From contig NZ_CP010979.1 of the NCBI RefSeq assembly GCF_000498395.2, positions 2,418,001-2,482,000 on the forward strand: 64,000 nucleotides of DNA, given 5' to 3'. Shown piece after piece: positions 1-7,895 of the stretch (position 1 is its first letter; the number at the start of each line of letters is the position of its first letter). A program made the translations under genes and the position numbers. Source of the DNA: Pseudomonas putida S13.1.2. Its GTDB lineage: Bacteria > Pseudomonadota > Gammaproteobacteria > Pseudomonadales > Pseudomonadaceae. The notes beneath the pieces are model-generated. The model had not been told where the DNA came from. It was given only the letters and a program-made list of their open reading frames with translations, and did no database searches.

Positions 1-53
1 GCCGCCACCAGCCAGGCAGTACGGGGGTTGGGCAGGGAAGAATCCGCAGTCAT
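1..53 (-). CDS. 5' end of an unidentified gene cut by the window edge (possibly an MFS transporter)
   Basis: An ATG on the minus strand at 51-53 opens a frame that runs off the left edge without a stop and encodes only MTADSSLPNPRTAWLVAA. It lies downstream of the acyl-CoA dehydrogenase on the same strand, separated by a hairpin terminator. A short polar N-terminus followed by 'RTAWLVAA' is common at the start of MFS transporters, but 18 residues cannot establish the product. The ribosome-binding site is weak, with AAGAG as the best candidate. Confidence 0.4.
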   Translation of the reverse strand, partial: MTADSSLPNPRTAWLVA

Positions 54-87
54 GGCGATTACTCTTGTTATTGTTGTGGGTGTTGCC

Positions 88-110
88 AAAAGGCCGCCGC
101 AGGGGCGGCC
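88..110 (-). terminator. Rho-independent terminator after the acyl-CoA dehydrogenase
   Basis: Read on the minus strand, GGCCGCC and GGCGGCC form a perfect 7-bp GC stem around a 5-nt loop and are followed by TTTT. It begins 7 bases after the stop of the acyl-CoA dehydrogenase gene, so it probably ends the ligase-dehydrogenase transcript and leaves the next minus-strand gene with its own promoter. Confidence 0.7.
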
Positions 111-116
111 CGATGG

Positions 117-1280
117 TCAGGCAGGCATCAGCACGCCTTTGGCGATGGTGTTGCGCTGGATCTCGCTGGTGCCGGTGAGGATACGCATCATCCGCGTGGC
201 GCGGAAAACCCACTCCACCGGGTGGCCCTGCATCAGCCCGGCGCCGCCATGCACCTGCACCGCCTTGTCAGCGATGCGGAAGGCTGCCTCGGAGACGAAC
301 AGCTTGCACATCGGCGCCTGGGTACGGATATCGCCGCCGGCGTCGCTCACCTGGGCTGTGACGTAGACCATGCTGCGCGCAGCGTGCAGCTCGGTGGCCA
401 TGTCGGCGATCATGTGGTTCACCGCCTGGAACATGGCGATTGGCTGGCCGAACTGCTTGCGGCTGCGCGCATGCTCGATCGACAGGTTCAGGGCCAGGCT
501 GGCCATCCCCAGCAGGGTCGGGCAATGCAGCAGGCGGTTGAGGGTGATGCGCCCCATGGCCAACTTGAACCCCTGCCCTTCTTCACCAATCAGGTTGGCC
601 GCTGGCACGCGTACATTGTCGAGCACGATATCGCCATGGGCACCCCCGCCGGACATCACCGAATAATCGCTCTCGATACGTACGCCCGGGGCCTTGAGGT
701 CGACGAAGAACGCCGAAATACCCTGGGCGCCCTGCCCTGGCCCGGTCACTGCCAGCAGCACTGCCAAGTCGGCGTAGGTGGCCCCGGAGATATAGCGCTT
801 GCTGCCGCTGAGCACATAGTGGTCACCGTCACGGCGCGCCTGGGTGCGAATGGCGGTCGCATCCGAACCGGCCTCGGCTTCGGTCAGCGCAAAGCACACG
901 GCTTTTTCAGCGCGGCACACGGGCTTCAGGAAGGTCTCGACCTGATAGGGGCTGGCCACCTTGAACAGGTGGCCGACCCGCGGCGGCCCAGACAGCTCGC
1001 CCAGCACATGCGGGGCCAGCATGGAGCCTGTCAGCACCGTCGCTTCTTTCACCGCGCACAGGTCGGCCACGTTCAGGCCGGCCCCACCCATGCTCTCGGG
1101 CAACATGATGGTGTACAGGCCTTGTTCGCTGGAACGCTTCCATACCTGCCGCAGCACCGCCTGCGGGTGCGGGCGCGCCCAGTCCAGGTTCGCCTGCTGC
1201 TCCAGCGGGCGAACCTGGTCACGGACGAAACCCTCGATCGCTTCGATGATCTGCGCAGCCTTTGCACTTGGTTGATACAT
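117..1280 (-). CDS. Acyl-CoA dehydrogenase family flavoprotein (387 aa)
   Basis: This is a full-length acyl-CoA dehydrogenase, predicted to use FAD to desaturate an acyl-CoA thioester and pass electrons to ETF in the cytoplasm. The N-terminal helical domain covers about residues 1-125. The middle beta domain starts with the family motif 'CFALTEAEAGSDATAIRT' (about 129-146). The C-terminal helical domain has 'RKQFGQPI' and the flavin-binding 'VHGGAGLMQGHPVEWVFR'. The catalytic glutamate of MCAD-type enzymes, normally in 'YEGT(S/A)', is replaced by Thr369 in 'ILTGTSEIQR'. The alternative base used by isovaleryl-CoA dehydrogenase aligns with Asn248 in 'LNRLL'. Its substrate and even its oxidase activity are therefore uncertain. 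It follows the acyl-CoA ligase gene by 15 bp, so the pair is likely one operon: activation, then alpha,beta-dehydrogenation. Confidence 0.88.
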   Translation of the reverse strand: MYQPSAKAAQIIEAIEGFVRDQVRPLEQQANLDWARPHPQAVLRQVWKRSSEQGLYTIMLPESMGGAGLNVADLCAVKEATVLTGSMLAPHVLGELSGPPRVGHLFKVASPYQVETFLKPVCRAEKAVCFALTEAEAGSDATAIRTQARRDGDHYVLSGSKRYISGATYADLAVLLAVTGPGQGAQGISAFFVDLKAPGVRIESDYSVMSGGGAHGDIVLDNVRVPAANLIGEEGQGFKLAMGRITLNRLLHCPTLLGMASLALNLSIEHARSRKQFGQPIAMFQAVNHMIADMATELHAARSMVYVTAQVSDAGGDIRTQAPMCKLFVSEAAFRIADKAVQVHGGAGLMQGHPVEWVFRATRMMRILTGTSEIQRNTIAKGVLMPA

Positions 1281-1295
1281 GGTGATGCTCCCTGG

Positions 1296-2843
1296 TCAGA
1301 TACGACGTTCGCTGTGTTGCCAGTAGGTGTCCCGGACCAGGCGGCGCACCACCTTGCCGTTGGGGTTTTTCGGCAGTTCGCTGACAAAGTCGACGCCGCG
1401 CGGCTTCTTGAACCCGGCCAGCGCACGCCCGCAACGCTCGATCAGCTCGGCGGCCTCCAGTTGCGCACCTGGCTTGAGCACCACCACCGCACGTACCGCT
1501 TCACCCCACTGCGCATCGGGCACGCCGACCACTGCTACCTCGAACACTTCGGGGAAGCTGTAGATGACTTGCTCCACTTCGCTGGGGTACACGTTGAACC
1601 CGCCGGAAATGATCATTTCCTTCTTGCGATCGACGATGAACACGTAACCCTGCGCATCGACCTTTGCCAGGTCGCCGGTGAGGTAGTAGCCGTCACGCAT
1701 GACTTCGGCGGTGAGCGCCGGGGCGCGCCAATAGCCCTGCATCACGTCCGGGCCCTTGACCACGATCTCGCCGACTTCGCCGGGGGCCACATCTTCGAAC
1801 GCCTCGTTGACCACCCGCAGGTCGGTCTCGAAGTAGCACCGCCCGCAGGAGGCCAGGCGTTGATAGTCGCCGTCTTCCACCAAGTGGTCCTGCTCGGTCA
1901 GCACCGTGACCAGCGAGCAGGTTTCGCCGGCGCCGTACCCTTGCACCAGAATCGGCCCGAACAGTTCGATGGCTTTCTTCACCAAGGCTGGCGCCATGGG
2001 CGCGGCACCGTACATGACCAGCTTCAGGCTGGCTAGGTCGAAGCGCTCGACGCCAGGGTAATTGACCAGCCGGTTGATCATCGCCGGCACCAGGAACAGC
2101 CGCGTCACCCGTTCGCGCTGGATGGTCTCCAGCAACAGGCGGTCGTCGTAACGATCGAGCAGCAAGTTGCAGGCGCCCACCGCCAGCAGCGGCATGATCT
2201 GCATGCCGCTGGCATGGGTGATGGGCCCCACGTGAGCCATGACGTCGCCTGGCCCGGAGCGCCGTGTGGGGCTGGCGATGCTCTTGCGCACCAGCGCCTT
2301 GCGGTTGCCGAACGAGAGCATGGCGGCCTTGAGCACGCCCGAGCTGCCGGAGGTGTAGTGCAGCACGGCCAGCGCATCGTCGGCCGGGTCCAGGCCCAGC
2401 GCTGCTTCGCTGCCGCGCTCAAGCAACGCGGCATACCCCAGGTCACCGCCCTCGCCCTCCAGCACGATCAACTGGCGCAGCAGCGGCAACTCCGCACGCC
2501 GCGTCGCCAGCGCCTGGGCAAAGCTGGCGTCGGTGATCAGTGCAACGCTGCAGGAGTCTTCCAGCACCCGCACCACTTCATCCAGTGACAGCCGCGCATT
2601 GATCGGCACCTTGACCATCGCCGCCTTGTACAGCGCCACTTCCGCTTCCACCAGCTCCACGCGGTTGGCGGCGAGGATCGCCACATGCTCGCCCACGGCC
2701 ACGCCCAGCGAGCCCAGCCCTGAGGCCAGGCGGTTGCTGCGGCGCTCCAGCTGGGCGTAGGTGACACGTGTCTGGCTGTCCGCCACGGCGATGTGGTCCC
2801 GCCAGTAGCGGGCACTTCGGGTAATGATCGTTCCAAGGTTCAC
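1296..2843 (-). CDS. AMP-forming acyl-CoA synthetase/ligase (515 aa)
   Basis: This is an ANL-superfamily ligase that should activate a carboxylic acid through an acyl-adenylate to its CoA thioester. The P-loop-like motif is 'TSGSSG' (164-169). 'GYGAGET', 'TGDLAKVD', the hinge motif 'DRKKEMIISGGFNVYPSE' and the C-terminal catalytic lysine in 'PNGKVVRR' (Lys497) are all present, so it looks active. It is close in layout to medium/long-chain fatty-acid and cyclohexanecarboxylate or benzoate-type ligases, and the substrate cannot be told from sequence. The start is GTG at 2843 with a poor ribosome-binding site. It lies 15 bp upstream of the acyl-CoA dehydrogenase, implying a shared transcript. 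Confidence 0.88.
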   Translation of the reverse strand: MNLGTIITRSARYWRDHIAVADSQTRVTYAQLERRSNRLASGLGSLGVAVGEHVAILAANRVELVEAEVALYKAAMVKVPINARLSLDEVVRVLEDSCSVALITDASFAQALATRRAELPLLRQLIVLEGEGGDLGYAALLERGSEAALGLDPADDALAVLHYTSGSSGVLKAAMLSFGNRKALVRKSIASPTRRSGPGDVMAHVGPITHASGMQIMPLLAVGACNLLLDRYDDRLLLETIQRERVTRLFLVPAMINRLVNYPGVERFDLASLKLVMYGAAPMAPALVKKAIELFGPILVQGYGAGETCSLVTVLTEQDHLVEDGDYQRLASCGRCYFETDLRVVNEAFEDVAPGEVGEIVVKGPDVMQGYWRAPALTAEVMRDGYYLTGDLAKVDAQGYVFIVDRKKEMIISGGFNVYPSEVEQVIYSFPEVFEVAVVGVPDAQWGEAVRAVVVLKPGAQLEAAELIERCGRALAGFKKPRGVDFVSELPKNPNGKVVRRLVRDTYWQHSERRI

Positions 2844-3029
2844 GTTGTTGTTCTCGTCGACAGGAAGACATCGACGATGCTAAACAGCCATGCGCGGGGA
2901 GATGTAATACAAGATTCAGATGCCGGCCATAACGTTATTAGCTGGCGCAATGCATGAGACGTGCTCGAACTGCCGCTGGGCGGGAGGTTGCAGGCATTGG
3001 GTGTGACAGCTTGGGTTCATGAAAGACCG

Positions 3030-3246
3030 CTATCGACCCATAGCAGACATCTGTAACCGGGGCCGCTTCGTGGCCCATCGCCGGCAAGCCGGCACCCACA
3101 GGTAAAGCGCATGGCTGAAGGCTGGTGATATTCCTGTGGGAGCCGGCTTGCCGGCGATGAGGCCGGTACTGACTACAAAGCTTTGAATCGCTGGCAGCTA
3201 GGAGTCGAGAGCAGCCGGTCACCTCTGACTGCTACCGACCCATAGC
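3030..3246 (-). repeat. Repeat copy A: inverted REP pair with conserved flanks (reverse orientation)
   Basis: The gap between 2844 and 3320 has no supported gene. It holds an element bounded by 'CTATCGACCCATAGC' (3030-3044) and 'CTACCGACCCATAGC' (3232-3246). Inside are two head-to-head REP palindromes built on GCCGGCAAGCCGGC and GCCGGCTTGCCGGC, joined by a conserved linker ('GGCTGAAGGCTGGTGATATT'). Its reverse complement matches copies at 9367 and 14705 closely, including the flank 'AAAGCTTTGTAGTCAGTACC'. Mobility would require an external transposase such as a REP-associated tyrosine transposase, and none is in the window. Confidence 0.8.
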
Positions 3247-3320
3247 GGACGTTGAATGCTCAGTGATTGCTTCGGCGCGTTTCAACGAGCACCATCAGAC
3301 TTCGACAAGGAGACGTCTCT

Positions 3321-3806
3321 ATGCGCAAACCCGTGCTACATCTGATCTCAGGGAAGATTGCCTCCGGCAAGTCGACGCTGGCCAAAAGCTTGGCAGCTGA
3401 AGAATCAGCGATCCTGCTGAGCGAGGATCATTGGCTCTCACGGCTGTACCCTGATCAGATCAAATCGATAACCGATTATGTGCGCCTTGCACATCAGATT
3501 CGGGAGGTGGTTGGCCCGCTTGTCATCGATATGCTGGGGGCTGGAGCGACTGTGGTTTTGGATTTTCCTGCCAATACACCTCAAGATCGACAATGGCTGC
3601 GCAACTTGGCGGATGCAGCCGAGGTTGCACACTGCGTCCACTACCTTGAGGTGGACGATGACACCTGTCGAGACAGGTTGCAGCTTCGCAACCACCGTGG
3701 CGAACATGAATTTGCGGCGACCGATGCGGAGTTCGATCTGATCACAAGCTACTTTCAAGCGCCACGTGAGGAGGAAGGACTTCAGGTTGAAATTCATCGA
3801 CAATGA
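3321..3806 (+). CDS. Small P-loop ATPase/kinase-like protein (161 aa)
   Basis: A Walker A motif at the N-terminus ('SGKIASGKSTLAKSLA') identifies a P-loop NTPase of the small AAA/kinase type. The rest fits a nucleoside- or small-molecule-kinase fold, with a Walker B-like 'VVLDFPA' and a Lid-like Arg-rich segment ('CRDRLQLRNHRGEHEF'). Substrate is unknown. The ATG at 3321 is chosen because it follows AAGGAGACGTCTCT. The longer in-frame start at 3267 has no such signal and would add residues ahead of the nucleotide-binding strand. The gene stands alone and looks AT-richer than the cellulose or ABC genes, consistent with an accessory origin. Confidence 0.75.
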   Translation: MRKPVLHLISGKIASGKSTLAKSLAAEESAILLSEDHWLSRLYPDQIKSITDYVRLAHQIREVVGPLVIDMLGAGATVVLDFPANTPQDRQWLRNLADAAEVAHCVHYLEVDDDTCRDRLQLRNHRGEHEFAATDAEFDLITSYFQAPREEEGLQVEIHRQ

Positions 3807-3976
3807 CGGGGCGTAGCACTGTGAGACAGAGTAATCGCTAACCTGACGGCCGCTGGCGGCCCCTAGCGGTCTGTAGCAAATAGCGGCCAAAAGTGGACGC
3901 CTTGATAATGCTTGATGCAAGCAGAGATGGACAGCGCATCCCACCGCAGGGGGGGATCAACGGCAAGAGGCCTATC

Positions 3977-4408
3977 ATGAAGATGAATACTTTAATTCCA
4001 GAGCTGATTGTCTCTGACCTAAATCGAAGCTTGGACTTTTACTGCCAGGTCCTGGGCTTTCAAATCGAATACGAGCGCCCCGAGCACAAATTTGCCTTTT
4101 TGTCCTTTCAAGGGAGCCAATTGATGTTGGAGCAAGATGACCAGGAAGCGTCTCCATGGCGTGTGGGTCCCCTATCGCCTCCCTACGGCCGAGGGATGAA
4201 TCTTTCGATTCAATGCTCTGATTCCAGAGCTTTGGCCAAGTCCCTCGAGGACGCGGGTATTGAATTGCGCAGACCCGTTGAAGAATGTTGGTACCGGGAC
4301 AACGAGCGCCTGCATGGCGAGCTTAATTTCTTGGTGCTTGATCCAGATGGCTATCTGTTACGGTTCAGACAAAGTCTAGGGTTGAGAGAAGTCGGGCACA
4401 ATCGATAG
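3977..4408 (+). CDS. VOC-family protein, bleomycin-resistance/glyoxalase-like (143 aa)
   Basis: The protein begins 'LIPELIVSDLNRSLDFYCQVLGF', which is the first beta-alpha-beta module of the vicinal oxygen chelate fold. It ends with 'LNFLVLDPDGYLLRF', the usual C-terminal strand with the DPDG turn. Its size matches bleomycin-binding proteins, which sequester the drug as dimers, and small glyoxalase-like enzymes. The ATG at 3977 begins right at the fold. Earlier in-frame starts (3893) add sequence unlike the family. It has no obvious operon partner. Function beyond the fold is not assigned. Confidence 0.78.
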   Translation: MKMNTLIPELIVSDLNRSLDFYCQVLGFQIEYERPEHKFAFLSFQGSQLMLEQDDQEASPWRVGPLSPPYGRGMNLSIQCSDSRALAKSLEDAGIELRRPVEECWYRDNERLHGELNFLVLDPDGYLLRFRQSLGLREVGHNR

Positions 4409-4488
4409 CCTGATCTTGGACTGCTCCCTTGTGCGATTTTAGTCCTTGCTCGTGGCCCGTTCCGGCCTTTGGAGCGGCAGCTTCGGGT

Positions 4489-4704
4489 CGAGTAGCAGTT
4501 GTCAGCTGCTAATACCGGGGCCGCAGCGCGGCCCATCGCCGGCAAGCGCGGCTCCCACACGTTCAGCACTCGCCTGAAGGCTGGTGATATTGCTGTGGGA
4601 GCTGGCTTGCCGGCGGTGAGGCCAGCACAGATGTTTTGATCTGAAGAAGCTAGCGAGCTCCCTCATCAGCCGTGTGCCTTGAATGTCAGCTATGGGTCGA
4701 TAGC
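4489..4704 (-). repeat. Repeat copy D: diverged REP-pair element (reverse orientation)
   Basis: The 400-bp gap between 4409 and 4809 has no supported gene. It holds a diverged copy of the element seen at 3030, 9367 and 14705. The two REPs (about 4517-4560 and 4593-4625) keep the linker 'CTGAAGGCTGGTGATATTGC', and the right end is 'GCTATGGGTCGATAGC' (4689-4704). The flank between REP and right end is not recognisably similar to the other copies, so this one is older or recombined. Confidence 0.65.
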
Positions 4705-4809
4705 GGTCAGCGGCTACTGCTTTCGAGCCATTGCAGACGCTCGCGGGGCGAAGGCTACGGGCAAAAATGCGTGTCTTGCCGCATTCCCATTACCGATGGG
4801 CACTCGCAG

Positions 4810-5604
4810 TCAACTTGCTGTATGGGGTAGTGGCGTCAAGCCGCTATCTTTGATCGCTGCGTCGGCTTCTGGCGATGCCAGATAGTTGAGGAGCGCCTGG
4901 GCTGCGGCATGATGCTGGCTCTTGCTGACGACAGCGCCCGAATACATGGTCATTTTCTGCGCTTCAGTCGGGATCAGACCAACGATGTCGATACCCTTTA
5001 CTGGCTTAAGCTCACTTAGCTGTTGGAAGCCGATCTGGGCTTGCCCGCGAGCGATCACCGCGCCGACAGGCTCGGCAGGTATCATGTGAGCCTTGGCCAC
5101 GAACTGGTCACCGAGTTGCATGCGAGGGAACAGGGTCGTGGAGAGATAGACGCCGCTTGCGCTGTCGGAGTAGGCGACAGAGCGGCTGTTTTGCAGCACT
5201 GTGCGCAAGGCCTGCATAGTGCCTATGTCCGGCTTCGGTTCGCCTTTGCGAACGGCCATGGCGATGAAAGATTTTCCGAGATCTATTCGGCTGGTTTTGT
5301 CGGCTTGACCGCTGGCGACCAGGTTGTCAAGCGCCGAACCTACCATCAGAACCACATCCGCCTGCTCACCGCGGGCGAGCCTTTTGGGGACGGCCTGCGG
5401 GGTCTCCCCCATCGAAGGCGCGGCGAGAACTTCTAACTTCACGCCATATTTCTTCTCATAAGCTGGCGCCACTTCCCGGATCGCGCCCATGATACCGCCG
5501 GAGCTCAAAACGGTCAGCGTTTGCTCGCCAACGTGTACAACGCCAGCAGCGCAGCAGGCGAATGAAGTGGTCAAGAGGGCCGCACAGGACAGCATTCGAA
5601 GCAT
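4810..5604 (-). CDS. ModA-like periplasmic substrate-binding protein (orphan, 264 aa)
   Basis: After a signal peptide ('MLRMLSCAALLTTSFACCAA') the mature part reads 'LTVLSSGGIMGAIREVAPAY' and continues as a type-2 periplasmic binding fold like that of molybdate-binding ModA and related SBP_bac_11 proteins ('ADVVLMVGSALDNL', 'VAYSDSASGVYLST', 'IGFQQLSEL'). It should bind a small anion or solute in the periplasm. No permease or ATPase lies beside it, so it is an orphan whose transporter, if any, is elsewhere. The start at 5604 follows GGAG; a longer frame from 5673 would put 23 residues before the signal peptide. The upstream 90 bp is AT-rich and could hold its promoter. Confidence 0.78.
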   Translation of the reverse strand: MLRMLSCAALLTTSFACCAAGVVHVGEQTLTVLSSGGIMGAIREVAPAYEKKYGVKLEVLAAPSMGETPQAVPKRLARGEQADVVLMVGSALDNLVASGQADKTSRIDLGKSFIAMAVRKGEPKPDIGTMQALRTVLQNSRSVAYSDSASGVYLSTTLFPRMQLGDQFVAKAHMIPAEPVGAVIARGQAQIGFQQLSELKPVKGIDIVGLIPTEAQKMTMYSGAVVSKSQHHAAAQALLNYLASPEADAAIKDSGLTPLPHTAS

Positions 5605-5837
5605 CGGAGCGTTCTCCACGTAAAAACGCGAAATTTTACCGGGGCGAGAAGCAAGCACGTAATTAATCAACAATTAAGAATGTTTAACATTTCTGTCCGC
5701 AGATGGCAGCGGCGGGCAGAAAGCAGCCGATCGCGACTCAGCGCTGACGACCCATAGCAGACCCCAAGGTAACGGACAGCTTTTGTGAACCGAAGGAGTT
5801 TTGCTATAACGGCCGGCCATCTCAAAGGAATGAACCC

Positions 5838-6050
5838 ATGACAACCAAATCTGTAATTTTTCTCACAGCTGCGCTTGCTTCAGGTTTCGCCATGGCTGTC
5901 GGTGAGGCTGATTATTCAGTGTCAGAAGAGCATTGCACTCCTGAGTACTGGGAGACGCTACCTGATGGCAAAAAGACGGAAGATCTAATCGATAAGTGCG
6001 ATGATCTGGAGCCATCCGAGAACGGCGGCTCTGGGCAAAAGGTCCGCTGA
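5838..6050 (+). CDS. Small exported Cys-containing protein, possibly EexN-related (70 aa)
   Basis: The first 20 residues ('MTTKSVIFLTAALASGFAMA') form a clear signal peptide, and an AAAGGA ribosome-binding site precedes the ATG. The mature part is very acidic with two cysteines in the arrangement C-x3-YW-x18-C. The convergent gene 6118-6360 has a comparable layout, with signal, then C-x3-MY, then a second Cys about 25 residues later. The two are probably distant relatives of the EexN/surface-exclusion lipoprotein group, although this one lacks a lipobox. Function is unknown. Confidence 0.55.
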   Translation: MTTKSVIFLTAALASGFAMAVGEADYSVSEEHCTPEYWETLPDGKKTEDLIDKCDDLEPSENGGSGQKVR

Positions 6051-6064
6051 GTGTGATCCGAAGG

Positions 6065-6088
6065 ATAAGGAGCCCGTAGGCTCCTTAT
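6065..6088. terminator. Perfect bidirectional hairpin between two convergent small genes
   Basis: ATAAGGAGCC and GGCTCCTTAT pair perfectly over 10 bp around the tetraloop CGTA, 14 bases after the stop of the plus-strand gene and 29 bases beyond the end of the minus-strand gene. Poly-U is short on both sides, but the position between convergent genes makes a shared terminator the simplest reading. Confidence 0.65.
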
Positions 6089-6117
6089 TGGCTGAGGTGG
6101 CTTGTGAGGCTAGATGC

Positions 6118-6360
6118 TCAGAAACTGTCTTCTGGGCTCTTCTTGAATTCCCATTTGGTCATCTTTTTCGCAGCGAGGAAACTCTTGCAGTTTGCGATGA
6201 ACTCGTTACGGTTCGACTCTTTCGATAAGCTCGCCAGATTCTTTTCGTACATCTCCGGAGCACAGTTGTCTGCTGTCGGCTCGGGCACCTTTTCCTCCGA
6301 GCAAGCTGCCAAAATCATGGCCAATCCCATGGCTGCTAGCCGAGCCAATTTGATATCCAT
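6118..6360 (-). CDS. EexN-like small lipoprotein (80 aa)
   Basis: The protein has a lipoprotein signal with a lipobox-like 'MILAACSEE' (Cys20), then a short domain with 'DNCAPEMYEKN' and 'RNEFIANCKSF'. That spacing (C...Y...R..FI..C) resembles EexN-family entry-exclusion lipoproteins of conjugative elements, which sit in the membrane and block redundant mating. No conjugation gene is nearby, so it could be a relic of an integrated element or a chromosomal homologue with another role. AAGGATC precedes the ATG. The EexN relation is a motif-level inference. Confidence 0.55.
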   Translation of the reverse strand: MDIKLARLAAMGLAMILAACSEEKVPEPTADNCAPEMYEKNLASLSKESNRNEFIANCKSFLAAKKMTKWEFKKSPEDSF

Positions 6361-6776
6361 ATTTTGATCCTTCGGTCATTGCGTTAAGCGTGGTAACGGA
6401 CTCCCTCGAGCCCGGCGGTAGCCTAAAGCGAACGGGCGCGAATCGCCAGCTTTGACCCTCCCTCGCCATACACCAACGGCCGCCGACTCCGCTGCGCCTG
6501 GTACATACCGTCCAGCTTTCACAATCAGATTGGCTGACCGCTTTGGGTCGGTAGCTGCCTTGCGTGCAATACGACCCTATACGGAGAACTGCACGATCAA
6601 TTCCCAGGCCTGAGCCCTCAGACGGCTATCTGCCTTTGAGCAAGGGTAGCGTCGCATGCCGTGCTGACGGTGTTCGCCCAGAGCATGCTGGGAACCGTTG
6701 AATCCGCCTAACCTGCCACCCTGCCAAAGGCGTAATCCTTGAACACTAAGTACCCGATCCCATGGGAGCACTGTAC
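6361..6776. other. Intergenic stretch without a supported gene
   Basis: No open frame here has a convincing start and family. The only recognisable item is a solo copy of the dispersed end motif, 'GACCGCTTTGGGTCGGTAGC' at 6536-6555, also found at the ends of the REP-pair repeats. The remainder may hold the promoters of the EexN-like gene and of the acetyltransferase. Confidence 0.5.
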
Positions 6777-7370
6777 ATGCTTATCGACTTCAGACCCGCT
6801 CAAGCCTCGGATGCGCAAGATATTGCGCGCTTCTTTCAACTGACGTCGGAGGGCATGGCCGATTACATATGGAGCAAGCTTGCAACACCGGGAGAAGCAT
6901 TGCTGAGTGTCGGCACATCTCGCTATGCCAGGGAACAGGGCGACTTTTCCTACAAGAACTGCCTGATGGCCATTTTCGAAGGGCGCGTCATCGGCATGAT
7001 GCATAGCTATGCCTTGCGCGAGACACCTGACAGGCCTGTCGAGACAGACCCGGTCCTCGCGCCGTATTCCGACATGGAAATACCCGACACCTTATACATA
7101 TCCAGCCTGGCCCTGGATGAAGCCTGGCGCAGCCAAGGGCTGGGCGCCCAGTTTCTTCGCCACGCTCAGCAACGCGCTGAGGACTCTGGCCTGGATGGGC
7201 TATGCCTGATTGATTATGCAGAAAACCACGGTGCACGACGCTTCTACGAACGTCACGGTTTTCAAATTGTTAAAACCTGCCAGATCGTTCCGCATCCGAT
7301 GCTGAGCGTAACCGGTGAAGCCTATTTGATGTATCGCCCTACCCACAACGTGCTCGAGGAAAAACCATGA
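6777..7370 (+). CDS. GNAT-family N-acetyltransferase (197 aa)
   Basis: The protein has a GNAT fold. The start is 'LIDFRPAQASDAQDIARFF', the acetyl-CoA pyrophosphate-binding loop is 'RSQGLGAQFL' preceded by 'LYISSLALD', and motif B is 'NHGARRFYERHGF'. It should transfer an acetyl group from acetyl-CoA to an amine on an unknown small molecule or protein. The ATG at 6777 is preferred because GGGAG lies 9 bases ahead. The next gene, a cupin, overlaps it by 4 bp (ATGA), so the two are translationally coupled and may act on the same metabolite. Confidence 0.85.
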   Translation: MLIDFRPAQASDAQDIARFFQLTSEGMADYIWSKLATPGEALLSVGTSRYAREQGDFSYKNCLMAIFEGRVIGMMHSYALRETPDRPVETDPVLAPYSDMEIPDTLYISSLALDEAWRSQGLGAQFLRHAQQRAEDSGLDGLCLIDYAENHGARRFYERHGFQIVKTCQIVPHPMLSVTGEAYLMYRPTHNVLEEKP

Positions 7371-7726
7371 ACAAGAAGCTGACCGTCTTCCGCGAACTGG
7401 ATATCCAACCGGTGCGCGACCTTCCTTTTTTTGAAGAGGTCGTGGAAGGCACCCCTCATACGCTGACCTCCAAGTATTATCACGATGAACAGCAAGGTCG
7501 CATTTCCGGAGAATGGGAAGCCAGCACCGGAGCGTGGCGCATCGACTACAAAGTTTGGGAGTTCTGCCATGTCTTGAGTGGATGCTGCGTCATCGAGCTT
7601 GAGGGTTGCGCCCCCATCACACTGGCCGCTGGCGACACGTTCATTATCGAACCGGGCGCCAAGGGCAAATGGACCGTACTGGAAGACATGAAAAAGAACT
7701 TCGTGATCCTCTTGCCCGCGAACTAG
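7367..7726 (+). CDS. Small cupin-domain protein, DUF861/EutQ-like (119 aa)
   Basis: The protein is a single-domain cupin. The barrel core reads 'YKVWEFCHVLSGCCVIELEG' and 'LAAGDTFIIEPGAKGKWTVL', the pattern of the cupin_3 (DUF861) group seen in EutQ and ureidoglycine-related proteins. The classical HxH-E-H metal set is reduced (E and H in 'WEFCHV'), so metal binding is uncertain. The gene overlaps the upstream acetyltransferase by 4 bp and was probably acquired or maintained with it. No specific reaction can be assigned. Confidence 0.75.
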   Translation: MNKKLTVFRELDIQPVRDLPFFEEVVEGTPHTLTSKYYHDEQQGRISGEWEASTGAWRIDYKVWEFCHVLSGCCVIELEGCAPITLAAGDTFIIEPGAKGKWTVLEDMKKNFVILLPAN

Positions 7727-7895
7727 GCACCGGGTGGCGTTTCATCGAGCGCAGCGCAAAGCCAGTGTGCATGCTGGCCTGCTGGCGGCGCTCGAATGTT
7801 CTTCGGCAGGCCACAGCAGCCCTTTACCTCATGGCTGCGCTGTCGCGCATAGAACCAAGCGTTCGGCGAAGCCACCTATCAACTGAGACCCACAT

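Noticed and set aside
222..2036. Long plus-strand open frame (604 codons) opposite the acyl-CoA dehydrogenase and ligase genes
   Set aside because: It is the antisense shadow of two well-supported minus-strand genes. The translation is His/Gln/Arg-rich with no recognisable domain, as expected for antisense frames in GC-rich DNA.
2938..3222. 94-codon minus-strand frame between the ligase and the P-loop gene
   Set aside because: It is translated REP-pair repeat sequence ('GAGLPAMGHEAAPVT'), which gives similar peptides wherever this repeat occurs, for example at 4351 and 14587.
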